Source: Helcococcus sueciensis DSM 17243 (GTDB lineage Bacteria; Bacillota; Clostridia; Tissierellales; Peptoniphilaceae). From it: a DNA stretch of 64,000 nucleotides. The position numbers were made by a program, and so were the translations under genes. This document shows positions 25,812 through 34,822 of this stretch, in pieces. The stretch covers positions 1-64,000 of the forward strand of contig NZ_AUHK01000006.1 of the NCBI RefSeq assembly GCF_000423145.1, read 5' to 3'. The first letter of the stretch is position 1, and every line of letters begins with the position of its first letter. Below the pieces are notes generated by a model that saw only the letters and a program-made list of their open reading frames with translations, was not told the origin of the DNA and did not search any database.

Positions 25812-28538
25812 ATGGGCATATTTTCAGGATTATTTAAATCCTTTAGTGAAAAAGAAATAAAAAAATTACAGCCGATAGTTGATCAAATTTTAGACCTAGA
25901 GGAAGAGTATTCAAAACTTAGTGATAAAGAATTACAAAATAAAACTAAAGAGTTTAAAGAAAGATTAAAAAATGGAGAAACAGTTGATGATTTATTAGTT
26001 GAAGCTTTTGCTACAGTTAGAGAAGCTTCAAGTAGAGTTTTAGGAATGAAACATTATCCAGTTCAATTAGTAGGGGGGATTATACTTCATCAAGGAAGAA
26101 TTTCAGAAATGAAAACAGGTGAAGGTAAGACGCTTGTAGCAACTCTCCCAGCTTATTTAAACGCATTATCAGGAAAGGGTGTTCATGTAGTTACAGTAAA
26201 TGATTATTTAGCACAAAGAGATAAGGACTGGATGGGTAAATTATATAAATTCTTAGGACTTTCTGTAGGATGTGTAGTTTATGGATTAACACCGAGAGAA
26301 AGACAGGAAGCCTATAATTCAGATATTACTTATGGTACAAATAATCAATTTGGATTTGACTACTTAAGAGATAATATGGAAATTTATAAAGAAGATACGG
26401 TTCAAAGAGATCTTCATTTTGCTATAGTCGACGAAGTGGACTCAATTTTGATTGATGAGGCACGTACTCCTCTTATTATTTCTGGTAAAGGTGATGAATC
26501 TACTGACTTATACTACAAAGCTGATACTTTTGTAAAAGGACTTACTGGTAGAATATTAGATCCGGAAGAAACTGAAAAGAATAAGCTTGATAATTTATTA
26601 GAAGAAAGAAAATTAGAAACTGTTGATTTTGTAGTAGATGAAAAGAGAAAGTCAGCAACATTGACTGAAGTAGGTACTGAAAAAGCTGAAAAATTCTTTA
26701 ATCTTGAAAATTTATCAGATCCTTCAAATATGGAACTTATTCATCATATTAATCAAGCTTTAAAAGCTAGAAATACTATGCATCTTGATGTTGACTATGT
26801 AGTTAAAGATGGAGAAATTCTAATAGTTGATGAATTTACAGGTCGTATTATGCAAGGAAGAAGATATTCTGATGGTCTTCATCAAGCTTTAGAAGCAAAA
26901 GAAGGTGTATCTGTTAAAAGTGAACAAAAAACACTTGCAACTATTACTTTCCAAAATTACTTTAGAATGTATGACAAATTATCCGGTATGACTGGTACAG
27001 CGATGACTGAAAAAGATGAATTTGCTGAAATATACAATGTAGATGTAATTGAAGCACCTACAAATAAACCTGTAATTAGAATTGATGAACATGATAGAGT
27101 TTTTGTAAATCAAGAAGCGAAATATAGAGCTATAGTTGAAGAGATAGAAGAGGTTCATGCGACTGGACAACCGGTACTTGTAGGTACTGTTTCAATAGAT
27201 AAATCTGAATATCTTTCAAGCTTATTAAAGAAAAAGAGAATTAAACATGAAGTACTTAATGCTAAACAACACCAAAGAGAAGCTGAAATAGTTGCTCAAG
27301 CTGGGGAGTTTGGTAAGATTACTATTGCTACAAATATGGCAGGGAGAGGGACCGACATTGTTTTAGGTGGTAATCCTGAATATATGGCAAAAACACAAAT
27401 GAAAAAAGAAGGATTTGAGGATTATCTAATCGAAGAAGCTGATGGTTTTGCAGAAACTGATGATGAAGAAATAATAAAAGCTAGAGAAACTTTCCAAAGA
27501 CTTAAATCAGAATTTAAGAAAGAAACTGATGAAAATGCTAGAAAAGTTATTGAAGCTGGCGGACTTATGATTATAGGTACTGAAAGACACGAGTCTAGAC
27601 GTATTGATAATCAGTTAAGAGGTAGAGCTGGTCGTCAAGGTGACCCAGGTAAATCAAGATTTTATGTTTCTTTAGAAGATGATTTAATGAGATTATTTGG
27701 TGGTCAAGCTTTAAATAGATTCCAATCATTTTCTGAAGATGAAGCGATTGAATCAGGTATGCTTTCAAAAGTTATTCAAAGAGCACAAACTAGAGTAGAA
27801 TCAGATCATTTTGCAATGAGAAAAAGAGTTTTAGAATATGATAATGTAATGAACAAGCAAAGAGAAGTAATCTATGGTGAAAGAAATTCCGTTCTAAATG
27901 GTGAAGACATGAAGCAAAACATAATGACCATGATAGAAATTTTAATTGATGAAACTGTAGATCAATTTGCAAGTCCACATCTACCAAAAGAATCATGGGA
28001 GATTGGTGCATTACAAAACTACTTAGCTAGTATTTGTATCCCTATTGAATCTTGGGAAAATGTAGAAATTACAACACAAGAGAATTTGAAAAATGATCTT
28101 ACAGATATTGCGAAAAACATATATGATGAAAGAGAAGAAGCGATAGGGTCTGAACAAATGAGAGAGCTTGAAAGAATAATTATGCTTCGTGTTGTAGATT
28201 CAAAATGGGTTGATCACATTGATGCAATGGACCAATTGAAACAAAATATTGGAGCTAGAGCGATAGGTAATGAAGATCCAGTTAGAGCATATACTAATGA
28301 TGGTTATGAAATGTTCATGGAAATGAATCATTCAATTCGTGAAGACACTGTTAGAAACATGTTCCATGTAGTTCCTAAGACTGACATTCAAAGAGAGAAA
28401 GTTGCTAAAGTTGAAGAGGCAAAACTTGAAGGTGGTCAAGAGACTCCAACTCAAAGAAAGGTTGATAAAAAAGTAGGAAGAAACGATTTATGTCCATGTG
28501 GTTCAGGTAAGAAATACAAGAATTGTCATGGGAGATAA
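25812..28538 (+). CDS. secA: Preprotein translocase ATPase SecA
   Basis: This encodes 908 residues, longer than the ~840 of compact SecA forms. Walker A is MKTGEGKT (Met100-Thr107, Lys106), Walker B is [12 protein letters not shown], and the second ATPase half has NMAGRGTDI and RGRAGRQGD. The preprotein cross-linking and helical scaffold domains follow. The tail [13 protein letters not shown] is the SecB/ribosome-interacting zinc motif (CxCx8CH). It drives protein export through SecYEG at the membrane. In Bacillota secA is often followed by prfB; here prfB is about 5 kb further on, with PTS and other genes between. GATAGGAG precedes the start. Confidence 0.97.
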   Translation: MGIFSGLFKSFSEKEIKKLQPIVDQILDLEEEYSKLSDKELQNKTKEFKERLKNGETVDDLLVEAFATVREASSRVLGMKHYPVQLVGGIILHQGRISEMKTGEGKTLVATLPAYLNALSGKGVHVVTVNDYLAQRDKDWMGKLYKFLGLSVGCVVYGLTPRERQEAYNSDITYGTNNQFGFDYLRDNMEIYKEDTVQRDLHFAIVDEVDSILIDEARTPLIISGKGDESTDLYYKADTFVKGLTGRILDPEETEKNKLDNLLEERKLETVDFVVDEKRKSATLTEVGTEKAEKFFNLENLSDPSNMELIHHINQALKARNTMHLDVDYVVKDGEILIVDEFTGRIMQGRRYSDGLHQALEAKEGVSVKSEQKTLATITFQNYFRMYDKLSGMTGTAMTEKDEFAEIYNVDVIEAPTNKPVIRIDEHDRVFVNQEAKYRAIVEEIEEVHATGQPVLVGTVSIDKSEYLSSLLKKKRIKHEVLNAKQHQREAEIVAQAGEFGKITIATNMAGRGTDIVLGGNPEYMAKTQMKKEGFEDYLIEEADGFAETDDEEIIKARETFQRLKSEFKKETDENARKVIEAGGLMIIGTERHESRRIDNQLRGRAGRQGDPGKSRFYVSLEDDLMRLFGGQALNRFQSFSEDEAIESGMLSKVIQRAQTRVESDHFAMRKRVLEYDNVMNKQREVIYGERNSVLNGEDMKQNIMTMIEILIDETVDQFASPHLPKESWEIGALQNYLASICIPIESWENVEITTQENLKNDLTDIAKNIYDEREEAIGSEQMRELERIIMLRVVDSKWVDHIDAMDQLKQNIGARAIGNEDPVRAYTNDGYEMFMEMNHSIREDTVRNMFHVVPKTDIQREKVAKVEEAKLEGGQETPTQRKVDKKVGRNDLCPCGSGKKYKNCHGR

Positions 28539-28619
28539 TAGCAGAATTATTTAAAAAATACATTTAATTATGAAAAACATTTAAATAAATGATATAAAAA
28601 TATTATTTATTATATAAAT

Positions 28620-28661
28620 AAAACACAGAAATTAATCATCAATTGATTTCTGTGTTTTTTT
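28620..28661 (+). terminator. Terminator after secA
   Basis: AAAACACAGAAAT pairs with ATTTCTGTGTTTT, followed by a T-run. Confidence 0.9.
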
Positions 28662-28790
28662 GTGATGAAACTCCCTGAAAGACACAAGTTAAGAGAATTA
28701 ATAAAATTTAGTTTTATTAAAAATGAATGTAAAACATTAGAAACTACTTAGAAAATATCTATAATTTACTCAAAAGATATAAATTATATA

Positions 28791-28817
28791 TTGACATTTA
28801 AGATAAGCTGGTATAAT
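28791..28817 (+). promoter_or_regulatory. Promoter of the PTS gene
   Basis: TTGACA (28791-28796) and TATAAT (28812-28817) are both perfect. The 15-base spacing is short, but a TG one base before the -10 makes an extended -10. The leader of about 110 bases contains a small hairpin (GCTATAT/ATATAGC, 28890-28908) just before the ribosome-binding site. The rest of the secA-PTS gap holds only an AT-only inverted repeat (28698-28720). Confidence 0.7.
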
Positions 28818-28933
28818 CTAAAGGTAATGTAGTCGTTTTCATAATTGCTTTTTTATTTTTTTTATTTGGCAATGTGGAACTTCTCAGAGGCTATATATAG
28901 GATATAGCTAAAAAAATATATAGGAGGGAACTA

Positions 28934-30412
28934 ATGAAAAGTTCATTACAAAGATTAGGTAGAGCTCTTATGCAACCAGTTGCGGTTATGCCTTTAGCAG
29001 CTCTTTTACTAGGTCTTGGTTACTTTATAGACCCAACAGATTGGGGTGCTAACAGTGTTGTTGCAGCATTCTTAATAAAAGCTGGTGGGGCTGTTTTAGA
29101 TAATTTAGGTATTATTTTCGCAGTAGGGGTAGCTTTTGGTATGTCAAAAGACTCTCATGGTGCTGCCGCTTTATCAGGTTTAGTAGCATTCTTAACAATG
29201 ATTACATTGTTAAGCCCTGGTGCTGTATCTCAAATGAGAAACTTTGATCCAGAATGGGCAGAAGCAGGTAATGTTGATAACTTTATTTATCAAGGTTTTA
29301 CAAAAATTAATAATGGGAATGCATTTATAGGTATTTTATCTGGTATTTTAGGAGCTACTGCTTACAATAAATTCCATGGTGTAAAATTACCAGATGCACT
29401 TGCATTCTTCAGTGGTAGAAGATTAACACCTATTATGTCATCATTTATGGCTATGGTAGCATCATTAATCTTAATGTTCATCTGGCCAGCAGTTTACCAA
29501 GGATTAGTATCATTTGGTCAAACATTAACAGGTATGGGACCAGTAGGAGCAGGTATTTACGGATTCTTCAATAGATTATTAATACCAACAGGACTTCACC
29601 ATGCATTAAACCAAGTATTCTGGTTTGACTTAGTAGGTATCAATGACATTAACAACTTCTTGAAAAATGCTCAAGACACAATAACAGCTACATATCACCC
29701 AGGTATGTATCAAGCTGGATTCTTCCCAGTTATGATGTTTGGTTTACCAGCAGCTGCTATAGCAATGTTCTCAGTAGCTAAACCTGAAAGAAAGAGCTAT
29801 GCTAAATCTGTATTTATCGCAGCTGCATTAGCATCATTCTTAACAGGGGTTACAGAACCAATTGAATTTGCATTTATGTTTATTGCACCACAATTATACT
29901 TAGTACACGCAGTGTTAACAGGTATTTCAGTATTCTTAGCAGCTCAATTAGGATGGTATGCAGGATTTGGATTCTCAGCAGGATTTGTTGACATGTTCTT
30001 AAGTGCACGAAACCCAATGGCTGAAAACTGGTATATGCTAATAGTATTAGGTTTAGTATATGCAGTAGTTTACTTCTTAGTATTTAGATTTGGTGTTGTT
30101 AAACTAAACTTAAAGACTCCAGGTAGAGAAGATGTAGTAGCAGGTGAAAATGTAGAATTATCAGCTGACACTAACTTCACAGCTATGGCTAAGAAAATCT
30201 TAGAAGGTCTTGGTGGAAAAGATAATGTTACAGGATCAACATACTGTACAACAAGACTTAGATTAACAGTTAAAGATGATAACTTAGTTAAAGAAGAAGT
30301 TATTAGACAAGCTCAAATAGCTGGTATAGTAAGACCAGGTAAAGGAAATGTTCAAGTTGTAGTTGGACCACAAGTACAATTCGTACATGATGAGTTTGAA
30401 AAATTACTATAG
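28934..30412 (+). CDS. PTS sugar transporter, fused EIIC-EIIB (glucose/GlcNAc family)
   Basis: This encodes 492 residues, after GGAGGG. Residues 1-390 are the membrane EIIC domain (MQPVAVMPLAALLLGLGY; GVTEPIEFAFMF, the substrate-site motif). Residues 410-492 are the EIIB domain, with the phosphorylated Cys438 in TYCTTRLRLTVKD. No EIIA domain is fused, so it must be supplied by another gene. The family covers glucose, N-acetylglucosamine and relatives, and the sequence alone does not fix which. Good codon usage and a strong promoter suggest high expression. Two terminators follow in tandem. Confidence 0.9.
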   Translation: MKSSLQRLGRALMQPVAVMPLAALLLGLGYFIDPTDWGANSVVAAFLIKAGGAVLDNLGIIFAVGVAFGMSKDSHGAAALSGLVAFLTMITLLSPGAVSQMRNFDPEWAEAGNVDNFIYQGFTKINNGNAFIGILSGILGATAYNKFHGVKLPDALAFFSGRRLTPIMSSFMAMVASLILMFIWPAVYQGLVSFGQTLTGMGPVGAGIYGFFNRLLIPTGLHHALNQVFWFDLVGINDINNFLKNAQDTITATYHPGMYQAGFFPVMMFGLPAAAIAMFSVAKPERKSYAKSVFIAAALASFLTGVTEPIEFAFMFIAPQLYLVHAVLTGISVFLAAQLGWYAGFGFSAGFVDMFLSARNPMAENWYMLIVLGLVYAVVYFLVFRFGVVKLNLKTPGREDVVAGENVELSADTNFTAMAKKILEGLGGKDNVTGSTYCTTRLRLTVKDDNLVKEEVIRQAQIAGIVRPGKGNVQVVVGPQVQFVHDEFEKLL

Positions 30413-30417
30413 AAAAT

Positions 30418-30444
30418 AAAAAAGAGCGGAAACGCTCTTTTTTT
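30418..30444 (+). terminator. First terminator after the PTS gene
   Basis: AAAAGAGCG with loop GAAA and CGCTCTTTTTTT: a textbook intrinsic terminator with a stable tetraloop, starting 6 bases after the stop codon. Confidence 0.95.
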
Positions 30445-30449
30445 ATTTC

Positions 30450-30486
30450 ACTTCAAAATCCTAAATATGGATTTTGAAGTTTTTTT
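30450..30486 (+). terminator. Second, tandem terminator after the PTS gene
   Basis: ACTTCAAAATCC (30450-30461) pairs perfectly with GGATTTTGAAGT (30469-30480), followed by six Ts. It lies 6 bases beyond the first terminator, insulating the next gene. Confidence 0.9.
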
Positions 30487-30583
30487 ATGCGAATTAATTT
30501 GAATATTTGTTTACAAATTGTACAAATAATAGCATTGTGCTAATATATAAATGTAAATTAATATAAACAATAAAGGAGAACAT

Positions 30584-31486
30584 ATGGCTAAAAGATTAGT
30601 AAGTGCAAATGCATCTGATATTATAAAGATGAATGCAGAAGAGTTGAAAAATAGTATTAAAGCTAGTGAGGGAAGAGTAGTTCTGACAGAAATAGTTGCT
30701 ACTAGAGAAGCGTATGAGCCTGGAATTACTGGAGCAGAGATTGCATGTGCTTTCGGATCGAATATGGTTCTATTGAATGGTGTAGATATTTTTTCACCAG
30801 TTATAGAAGGATTGGGTCAATATGATGATAACAACTTTGTTGAATTATTAAAGAAATATACTGGAAGACCAATTGGTTTAAATCTTGAGCCAGTGGATAC
30901 TGAAGCTGATATGCTGGAAGATAGAGTTGTAATATCAAAAGGTAGACAAGCATCTAAAGAAACTTTTTTAAGAGCGAATGAAGTAGGATTAGATTTTGTT
31001 TGTTTAACAGGAAATCCAGGTGTTGGAGTTTCAAATGAAGCGGTAATTAATGCGGTAAAAATAGGTAAAGAAAACTTTGATGGTTTAATAATTGCTGGGA
31101 AAATGCATGGAGCAGGTGTAAATGAACCTGTAATTACTGTAGAAATAGCTAAAGAAATTATAGATGCAGGTGCAGATATTATATTGGTTCCATCTATAGG
31201 ATCTGTTCCAGGATTGAGACCTGAACAAGTCTATGAAGTTGTAGACTATGCTCATTCAAAAGATATTTTAGTTATGTCAGCAATAGGTACAAGTCAAGAA
31301 ACAAGTGATTCTGAAACTATTAAAAGAATGGCTATAGATAACAAGATTGCGGGAGTAGATATACAACATATTGGAGATGCTGGGTATCATGGTATGTCAA
31401 TACCTGAAAATATCTATGATTTAAGTGTTGCAATCAGAGGTAGAAGACATACAATTACTAGTATGTCAAGATCAATTAATAGATAA
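30584..31486 (+). CDS. TIM-barrel-like protein of unknown function (DUF7916-type)
   Basis: This encodes 300 residues, with AAAGGAG before the ATG. The sequence alternates strands and helices as a beta/alpha barrel: 'GRVVLTEIVAT', 'MVLLNGVDIF', 'PIGLNLEP', 'DFVCLTGNPGVGVS', 'GLIIAGKMHG', 'ADIILVPSIGSVPG', 'DILVMSAIGTSQE', 'IAGVDIQHIGDAG'. I recall similar proteins under the label DUF7916, often mis-annotated as haloacid-dehalogenase-like, but no HAD motif DxDx(T/V) is present. The gene commonly lies beside sugar PTS genes, as here, which suggests a role in breakdown of the imported sugar phosphate; this is inference. It has its own promoter region (TTTACA near 30509) and terminator. Confidence 0.7.
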   Translation: MAKRLVSANASDIIKMNAEELKNSIKASEGRVVLTEIVATREAYEPGITGAEIACAFGSNMVLLNGVDIFSPVIEGLGQYDDNNFVELLKKYTGRPIGLNLEPVDTEADMLEDRVVISKGRQASKETFLRANEVGLDFVCLTGNPGVGVSNEAVINAVKIGKENFDGLIIAGKMHGAGVNEPVITVEIAKEIIDAGADIILVPSIGSVPGLRPEQVYEVVDYAHSKDILVMSAIGTSQETSDSETIKRMAIDNKIAGVDIQHIGDAGYHGMSIPENIYDLSVAIRGRRHTITSMSRSINR

Positions 31487-31492
31487 AAATAG

Positions 31493-31525
31493 AAAACTAC
31501 TGAAATTAATTTCAGTAGTTTTTTT
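31493..31525 (+). terminator. Terminator after the TIM-barrel gene
   Basis: Perfect 15-bp inverted repeat AAAACTACTGAAATT/AATTTCAGTAGTTTT with additional Ts. The centre has no spacer, so the real loop is a few A/T bases. Confidence 0.88.
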
Positions 31526-31591
31526 GAATGTATATGAAAATAAATATTAAAGAGTTTTGAATTATAATATAGATTTTAGTTGATTATATAG

Positions 31592-31951
31592 CCAATAGAA
31601 TCTAAATTTGTTACAATATTAATTGAATTTGATTTATATATTTCAAGATTGATTATGTGGTTAATAGGATCTATATTATCGGCTTTTGCTATAGCTATAC
31701 TTGTATCATTGGATATTGTAAACATGCCGGCTGAAGGACTTTCAGAAGCTATTTCAATAAAGACTGGAATATCATTTTTTAGAGTGAGATTTTTCTTAGA
31801 TATATTAGCTGTTGTGTTGAGTTTACTAGTTACATTTGTATTTAAAGGACCATTGAATGTTAGAGAAGCCACAATCTTCGGTGTTTTTGTATTTAACTTT
31901 TTCTTAAAATTATTTGTGCAAATTTTAGAACCTAAATTGAAAAATATATGA
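31592..31951 (+). pseudogene. 5'-truncated YczE-like membrane protein relic
   Basis: The frame open from 31592 aligns with the C-terminal half of the protein at 15653-16330 ('FDLYISRLIMWLIGSILSAF' against 'FNLTDYWIRMLLFAFGNMVA'; 'IVNMPAEGLSEAIS' against 'IIAMPPEIFSSAVA'; final 'ILEPKLKN' against 'LFEPLIKN'). The first half, including the GLGPWD motif, is missing. A stop codon closes the frame just upstream, and no ATG with a ribosome-binding site is present where homology begins. A 100-residue product from TTG 31649 cannot be excluded. Confidence 0.75.
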
Positions 31952-31958
31952 AATATAA

Positions 31959-31992
31959 AAAATAAGTTAGAAAAGAGCTAACTTATTTTTTT
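31959..31992 (+). terminator. Terminator after the YczE-like relic
   Basis: AAAATAAGTTAG pairs with CTAACTTATTTT, loop AAAAGAG, then Ts. Confidence 0.9.
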
Positions 31993-32024
31993 ATTAAATA
32001 GGATTAAAAGATGGTGACAATTTA

Positions 32025-32033
32025 TGATATAAT
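32025..32033 (+). promoter_or_regulatory. Extended -10 promoter of pgeF
   Basis: TGATATAAT is a perfect extended -10, 17 bases before the start codon. The -35 region is poor. The resulting leader would be only about 10 bases, carrying TTGAGGT as ribosome-binding site. Confidence 0.5.
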
Positions 32034-32050
32034 CTTAAGTTGAGGTAATG

Positions 32051-32839
32051 ATGAGAATTTTAGAATATGAAAAAAATAAAATATTTGTAGATGAAAATCA
32101 AAGATTATTGAAATTTAAGAATTTTGGTGATGAAAAAATTGTAAATTTATTTACTTTAAGACCATATAATTTTAATAAAAGATTGATAAGTCTTGATAAA
32201 GTTGACGAACAATATAAAAAATTAAGAGGAATTATAGGCTTTGATATTAGATTTAAGAATCCTATACAAACTCATACAAATATTGTAAAGATTTTAGATG
32301 AAGAAAATTTTAATGATGATTTTATGGATGTGGATGGTCTAATTACCAAATTAAAAGGAGTTGGATTAGTTACAAGCTCAGCGGATTGTCAATCAGTAAT
32401 CTTTTATGACAAAAAAAATGAAGTAATCGCCAATGTTCATAGTGGATGGAAAGGTACATTAAATAAAATTATAAAAAACACAATTGAAATTATGATAAAT
32501 GAATTCGGTACAAAAACTAGTGATTTAGAAATAGCTATATTTCCAAGTATATTAAAAGATTCATTTGAAGTAGATGAAGATGTAAAAGATATGTTTTTAG
32601 ATAATTTTGAAAATATCGATGAATTTATAAAAATTGGAGATATCAAAGAAGGTAAGCAAAAATATTTTATAGATACTATTGCAATTAATGTAAAGATACT
32701 TAAAGAATTAGGTGTTAAAGAAGAGAATATTCATTTATCTGAAATTGATTCACTAAAAAATAAAGATATTATTCATTCACATAGAGGAGATGGATTAAAC
32801 TCAGGTAGAAACATTGCGATGATTGCAATGAAATATTGA
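32051..32839 (+). CDS. pgeF: Purine nucleoside phosphorylase of the YfiH/LACC1 family
   Basis: This encodes 262 residues from the second of two adjacent ATGs, because the GAGGT site is too close to the first. The metal/active-site set is His75 (QTHTN), Cys113 (SADCQS) and His130 (VHSGWKGT); the 17-residue Cys-His spacing equals that of E. coli YfiH. Members, formerly 'laccase-domain' DUF152 proteins, have been assigned purine nucleoside phosphorylase and adenosine deaminase activity and are also linked to peptidoglycan editing in E. coli. In this window it could add to purine salvage beside the classical PNP. Confidence 0.88.
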   Translation: MRILEYEKNKIFVDENQRLLKFKNFGDEKIVNLFTLRPYNFNKRLISLDKVDEQYKKLRGIIGFDIRFKNPIQTHTNIVKILDEENFNDDFMDVDGLITKLKGVGLVTSSADCQSVIFYDKKNEVIANVHSGWKGTLNKIIKNTIEIMINEFGTKTSDLEIAIFPSILKDSFEVDEDVKDMFLDNFENIDEFIKIGDIKEGKQKYFIDTIAINVKILKELGVKEENIHLSEIDSLKNKDIIHSHRGDGLNSGRNIAMIAMKY

Positions 32840-32884
32840 TAAATTCAATATAACATAATAAAATAAATTGGAGAGAAATTAATT

Positions 32885-33709
32885 ATGAAATTATTTTTAA
32901 AAGGAATAATAATTGGAATAGGTGGAATTGCACCAGGTCTTTCAGGTTCAGTATTAATGGTAATATTTGGACTTTATCAAAAAGTTGTAGATACTATAGG
33001 AAATATATTTAAAGATTTTAAAAAGAATTTAATGTTTCTAATACCTTTATTTGCAGGGATTGGAATAGGTATTGTTCTATTTTCAAAGCTTGTAAATTAT
33101 TTATTAGCAAATTATGAGTTATATACAAGATTTGCTTTTTTAGGTTTAATTGTAGGTACTATTCCACTGTTTTGGAGAGAAGTTAGAAAAGAAGGTTGGA
33201 ACAATAAATATTATGCTTTTACTGCAATAGCTTTAGCGTTTGGAATATTTTTATTCTATGGAAATCAAAGAATTTTTGAACCTGTTACAAATCCTACACT
33301 TTTACAATCGATGATACTTGGTTTTGCAGTTGCAGGATCATCAATAGTACCAGGAGTTGATAGTGCGGCGATATTATCTTCAATTGGTTTATATGAAATT
33401 TATGTCAAATCAGTAGCAGAGTTAAATTTCCAAGTTCTGATACCGGCTGTAATTGGTCTTGGATTAGGAGTTCTAATTATTTCATTTATTATGAGTAGAC
33501 TTATAGGAAAATTTTATACAGGAACATTTTCGGTTATATTGGGGCTATTTTTAGCGATTATACCAACTGTAATTAAAGGACATGTAAACTTCCAAAATAC
33601 TGGGCAGATAATAGTTTCAATTTTAATGTTTGTTATAGGTTTTGCATTTTCCATAATATTTGGAAATTTAGAAAAAATTGCAGGCAAGAAAAATAAAAAA
33701 ATGATTTAA
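32885..33709 (+). CDS. DUF368 (PopT-like) polyprenyl-phosphate transporter
   Basis: This encodes 274 residues, with TTGGAGAG upstream. It is an integral membrane protein with eight or so helices. Two inverted halves each start with a glycine/proline signature: 'GGIAPGLSGSVLMVIFGLYQ' and 'GSSIVPGVDSAAILSSIGLY'. DUF368 proteins have been identified as PopT, which recycles undecaprenyl phosphate across the membrane for wall synthesis. This would serve MurG-dependent peptidoglycan synthesis and LCP-dependent polymer attachment. It lies directly upstream of prfB, with only 8 bases to the proposed prfB start. Confidence 0.85.
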   Translation: MKLFLKGIIIGIGGIAPGLSGSVLMVIFGLYQKVVDTIGNIFKDFKKNLMFLIPLFAGIGIGIVLFSKLVNYLLANYELYTRFAFLGLIVGTIPLFWREVRKEGWNNKYYAFTAIALAFGIFLFYGNQRIFEPVTNPTLLQSMILGFAVAGSSIVPGVDSAAILSSIGLYEIYVKSVAELNFQVLIPAVIGLGLGVLIISFIMSRLIGKFYTGTFSVILGLFLAIIPTVIKGHVNFQNTGQIIVSILMFVIGFAFSIIFGNLEKIAGKKNKKMI

Positions 33710-33717
33710 GAGGTGAT

Positions 33718-34822
33718 ATTATCGAACGTTTTGAAATGCAAAATGAAATAGAAGAGTTAAAAAAGACGATAAAAAGTCTTGGGAGCTCTCTTTGACATTG
33801 CTAATTTAAAAGAAAATTTAAAAAAACTACAGGCTAAAAGTTTTGAGTCTGACTTTTGGGATGATTCAGATAAGGCACAAGAAACTATGATTGAGATAAA
33901 TTCTTTGAATGATACTATTGAAACATATGCAAAACAAGAAATGTCAGTAAATTCAATAAGTGAAATGATAGAGATTTTAAGTGTTGAAGAATTTATTGAA
34001 ATGCAAGATGATTTAACAAATGAACTTTTAGAAACTAAAAATAAAGTATCTAAGTTAAAAATTCAAACTTTACTATCTGGAGAATATGATAGAAACAATG
34101 CCATATTTTCAATACATGCTGGAAGTGGTGGGCTTGAGGCAACAGACTGGGCTCAAATGCTTATGCGTATGTATACTAGATATTTTGATAATAAAAAGTA
34201 TAAATATGAAATGACAGAGTTTAATAATGAAGAGGGTGGCGGAATAAAATCTGTTACATTTATAGTAAAGGGTAGAAATGCATATGGATATCTAAAAGGT
34301 GAAAAAGGTGTTCATAGACTTGTTAGAATTTCACCATTTGATTCAAATGCTAGAAGACATACATCATTTGCTTCAGTAGATGTTTATCCTGAACTTGATG
34401 ATAATGTAAAGATAGATATTGAAGATAAAGATTTAAGAATTGATACATATAGATCATCTGGTGCTGGTGGTCAACACGTAAACACAACTGATAGTGCTGT
34501 TAGAATCACTCATATTCCAACAGGTGTAACAGTTACGAGTCAAAATGAGAGATCTCAAATTAAAAATAGAGAAACTGCTATGAAAATGCTTATGGCTAAA
34601 CTTGTTCAAATAAAAGAAGAAGAACATAAGGAAAGAATAGAAGATATCCAAGGTAAATATAATCAGATTTCCTGGGGATCACAGATAAGGTCTTATGTAT
34701 TTCAACCATATACTATGGTGAAAGATCATAGAACGAATTATGAAGTCGGTAATATAGAAAAAGTAATGGATGGCGATATAGATGATTTCATCAACGCCTA
34801 TTTAAATATGAAGGAAGAATAA
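33718..34822 (+). CDS. prfB: Peptide chain release factor 2 (programmed +1 frameshift)
   Basis: About 25 codons in the first frame end at an internal TGA (33793-33795). Reading resumes +1 at GAC 33794 for 342 more residues. The total is ~367 residues, as for Bacillus RF2 (366). The discriminator region, 'ISPFDSNARRHTSFA' and 'GAGGQHVNTT' (the GGQ peptidyl-hydrolase loop) are typical. The factor ends translation at UGA and UAA. The strong SD GAGGTGAT (33710-33717) is followed by ATT (33718) then ATC (33721) in frame, with no ATG/GTG/TTG until ATG 33736, which lacks an SD. Homologous N-termini have 24-25 residues before the shift, so an AUU or AUC start is likely. Confidence 0.9.
33781..33796 (+). 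promoter_or_regulatory. Programmed +1 frameshift site of prfB
   Basis: GGGAG, an internal SD-like stimulator, lies 4 bases before CTTTGAC. The ribosome pauses with CTT in the P site and TGA in the A site, then slips to TTT and decodes GAC. This matches the well-known RF2 autoregulation: low RF2 favours the shift and thus RF2 production. Confidence 0.93.

Noticed and set aside
31576-31872. Minus-strand frame over the YczE-like relic
   Set aside because: The plus strand aligns with a known protein in this window; the minus frame shows nothing recognisable.
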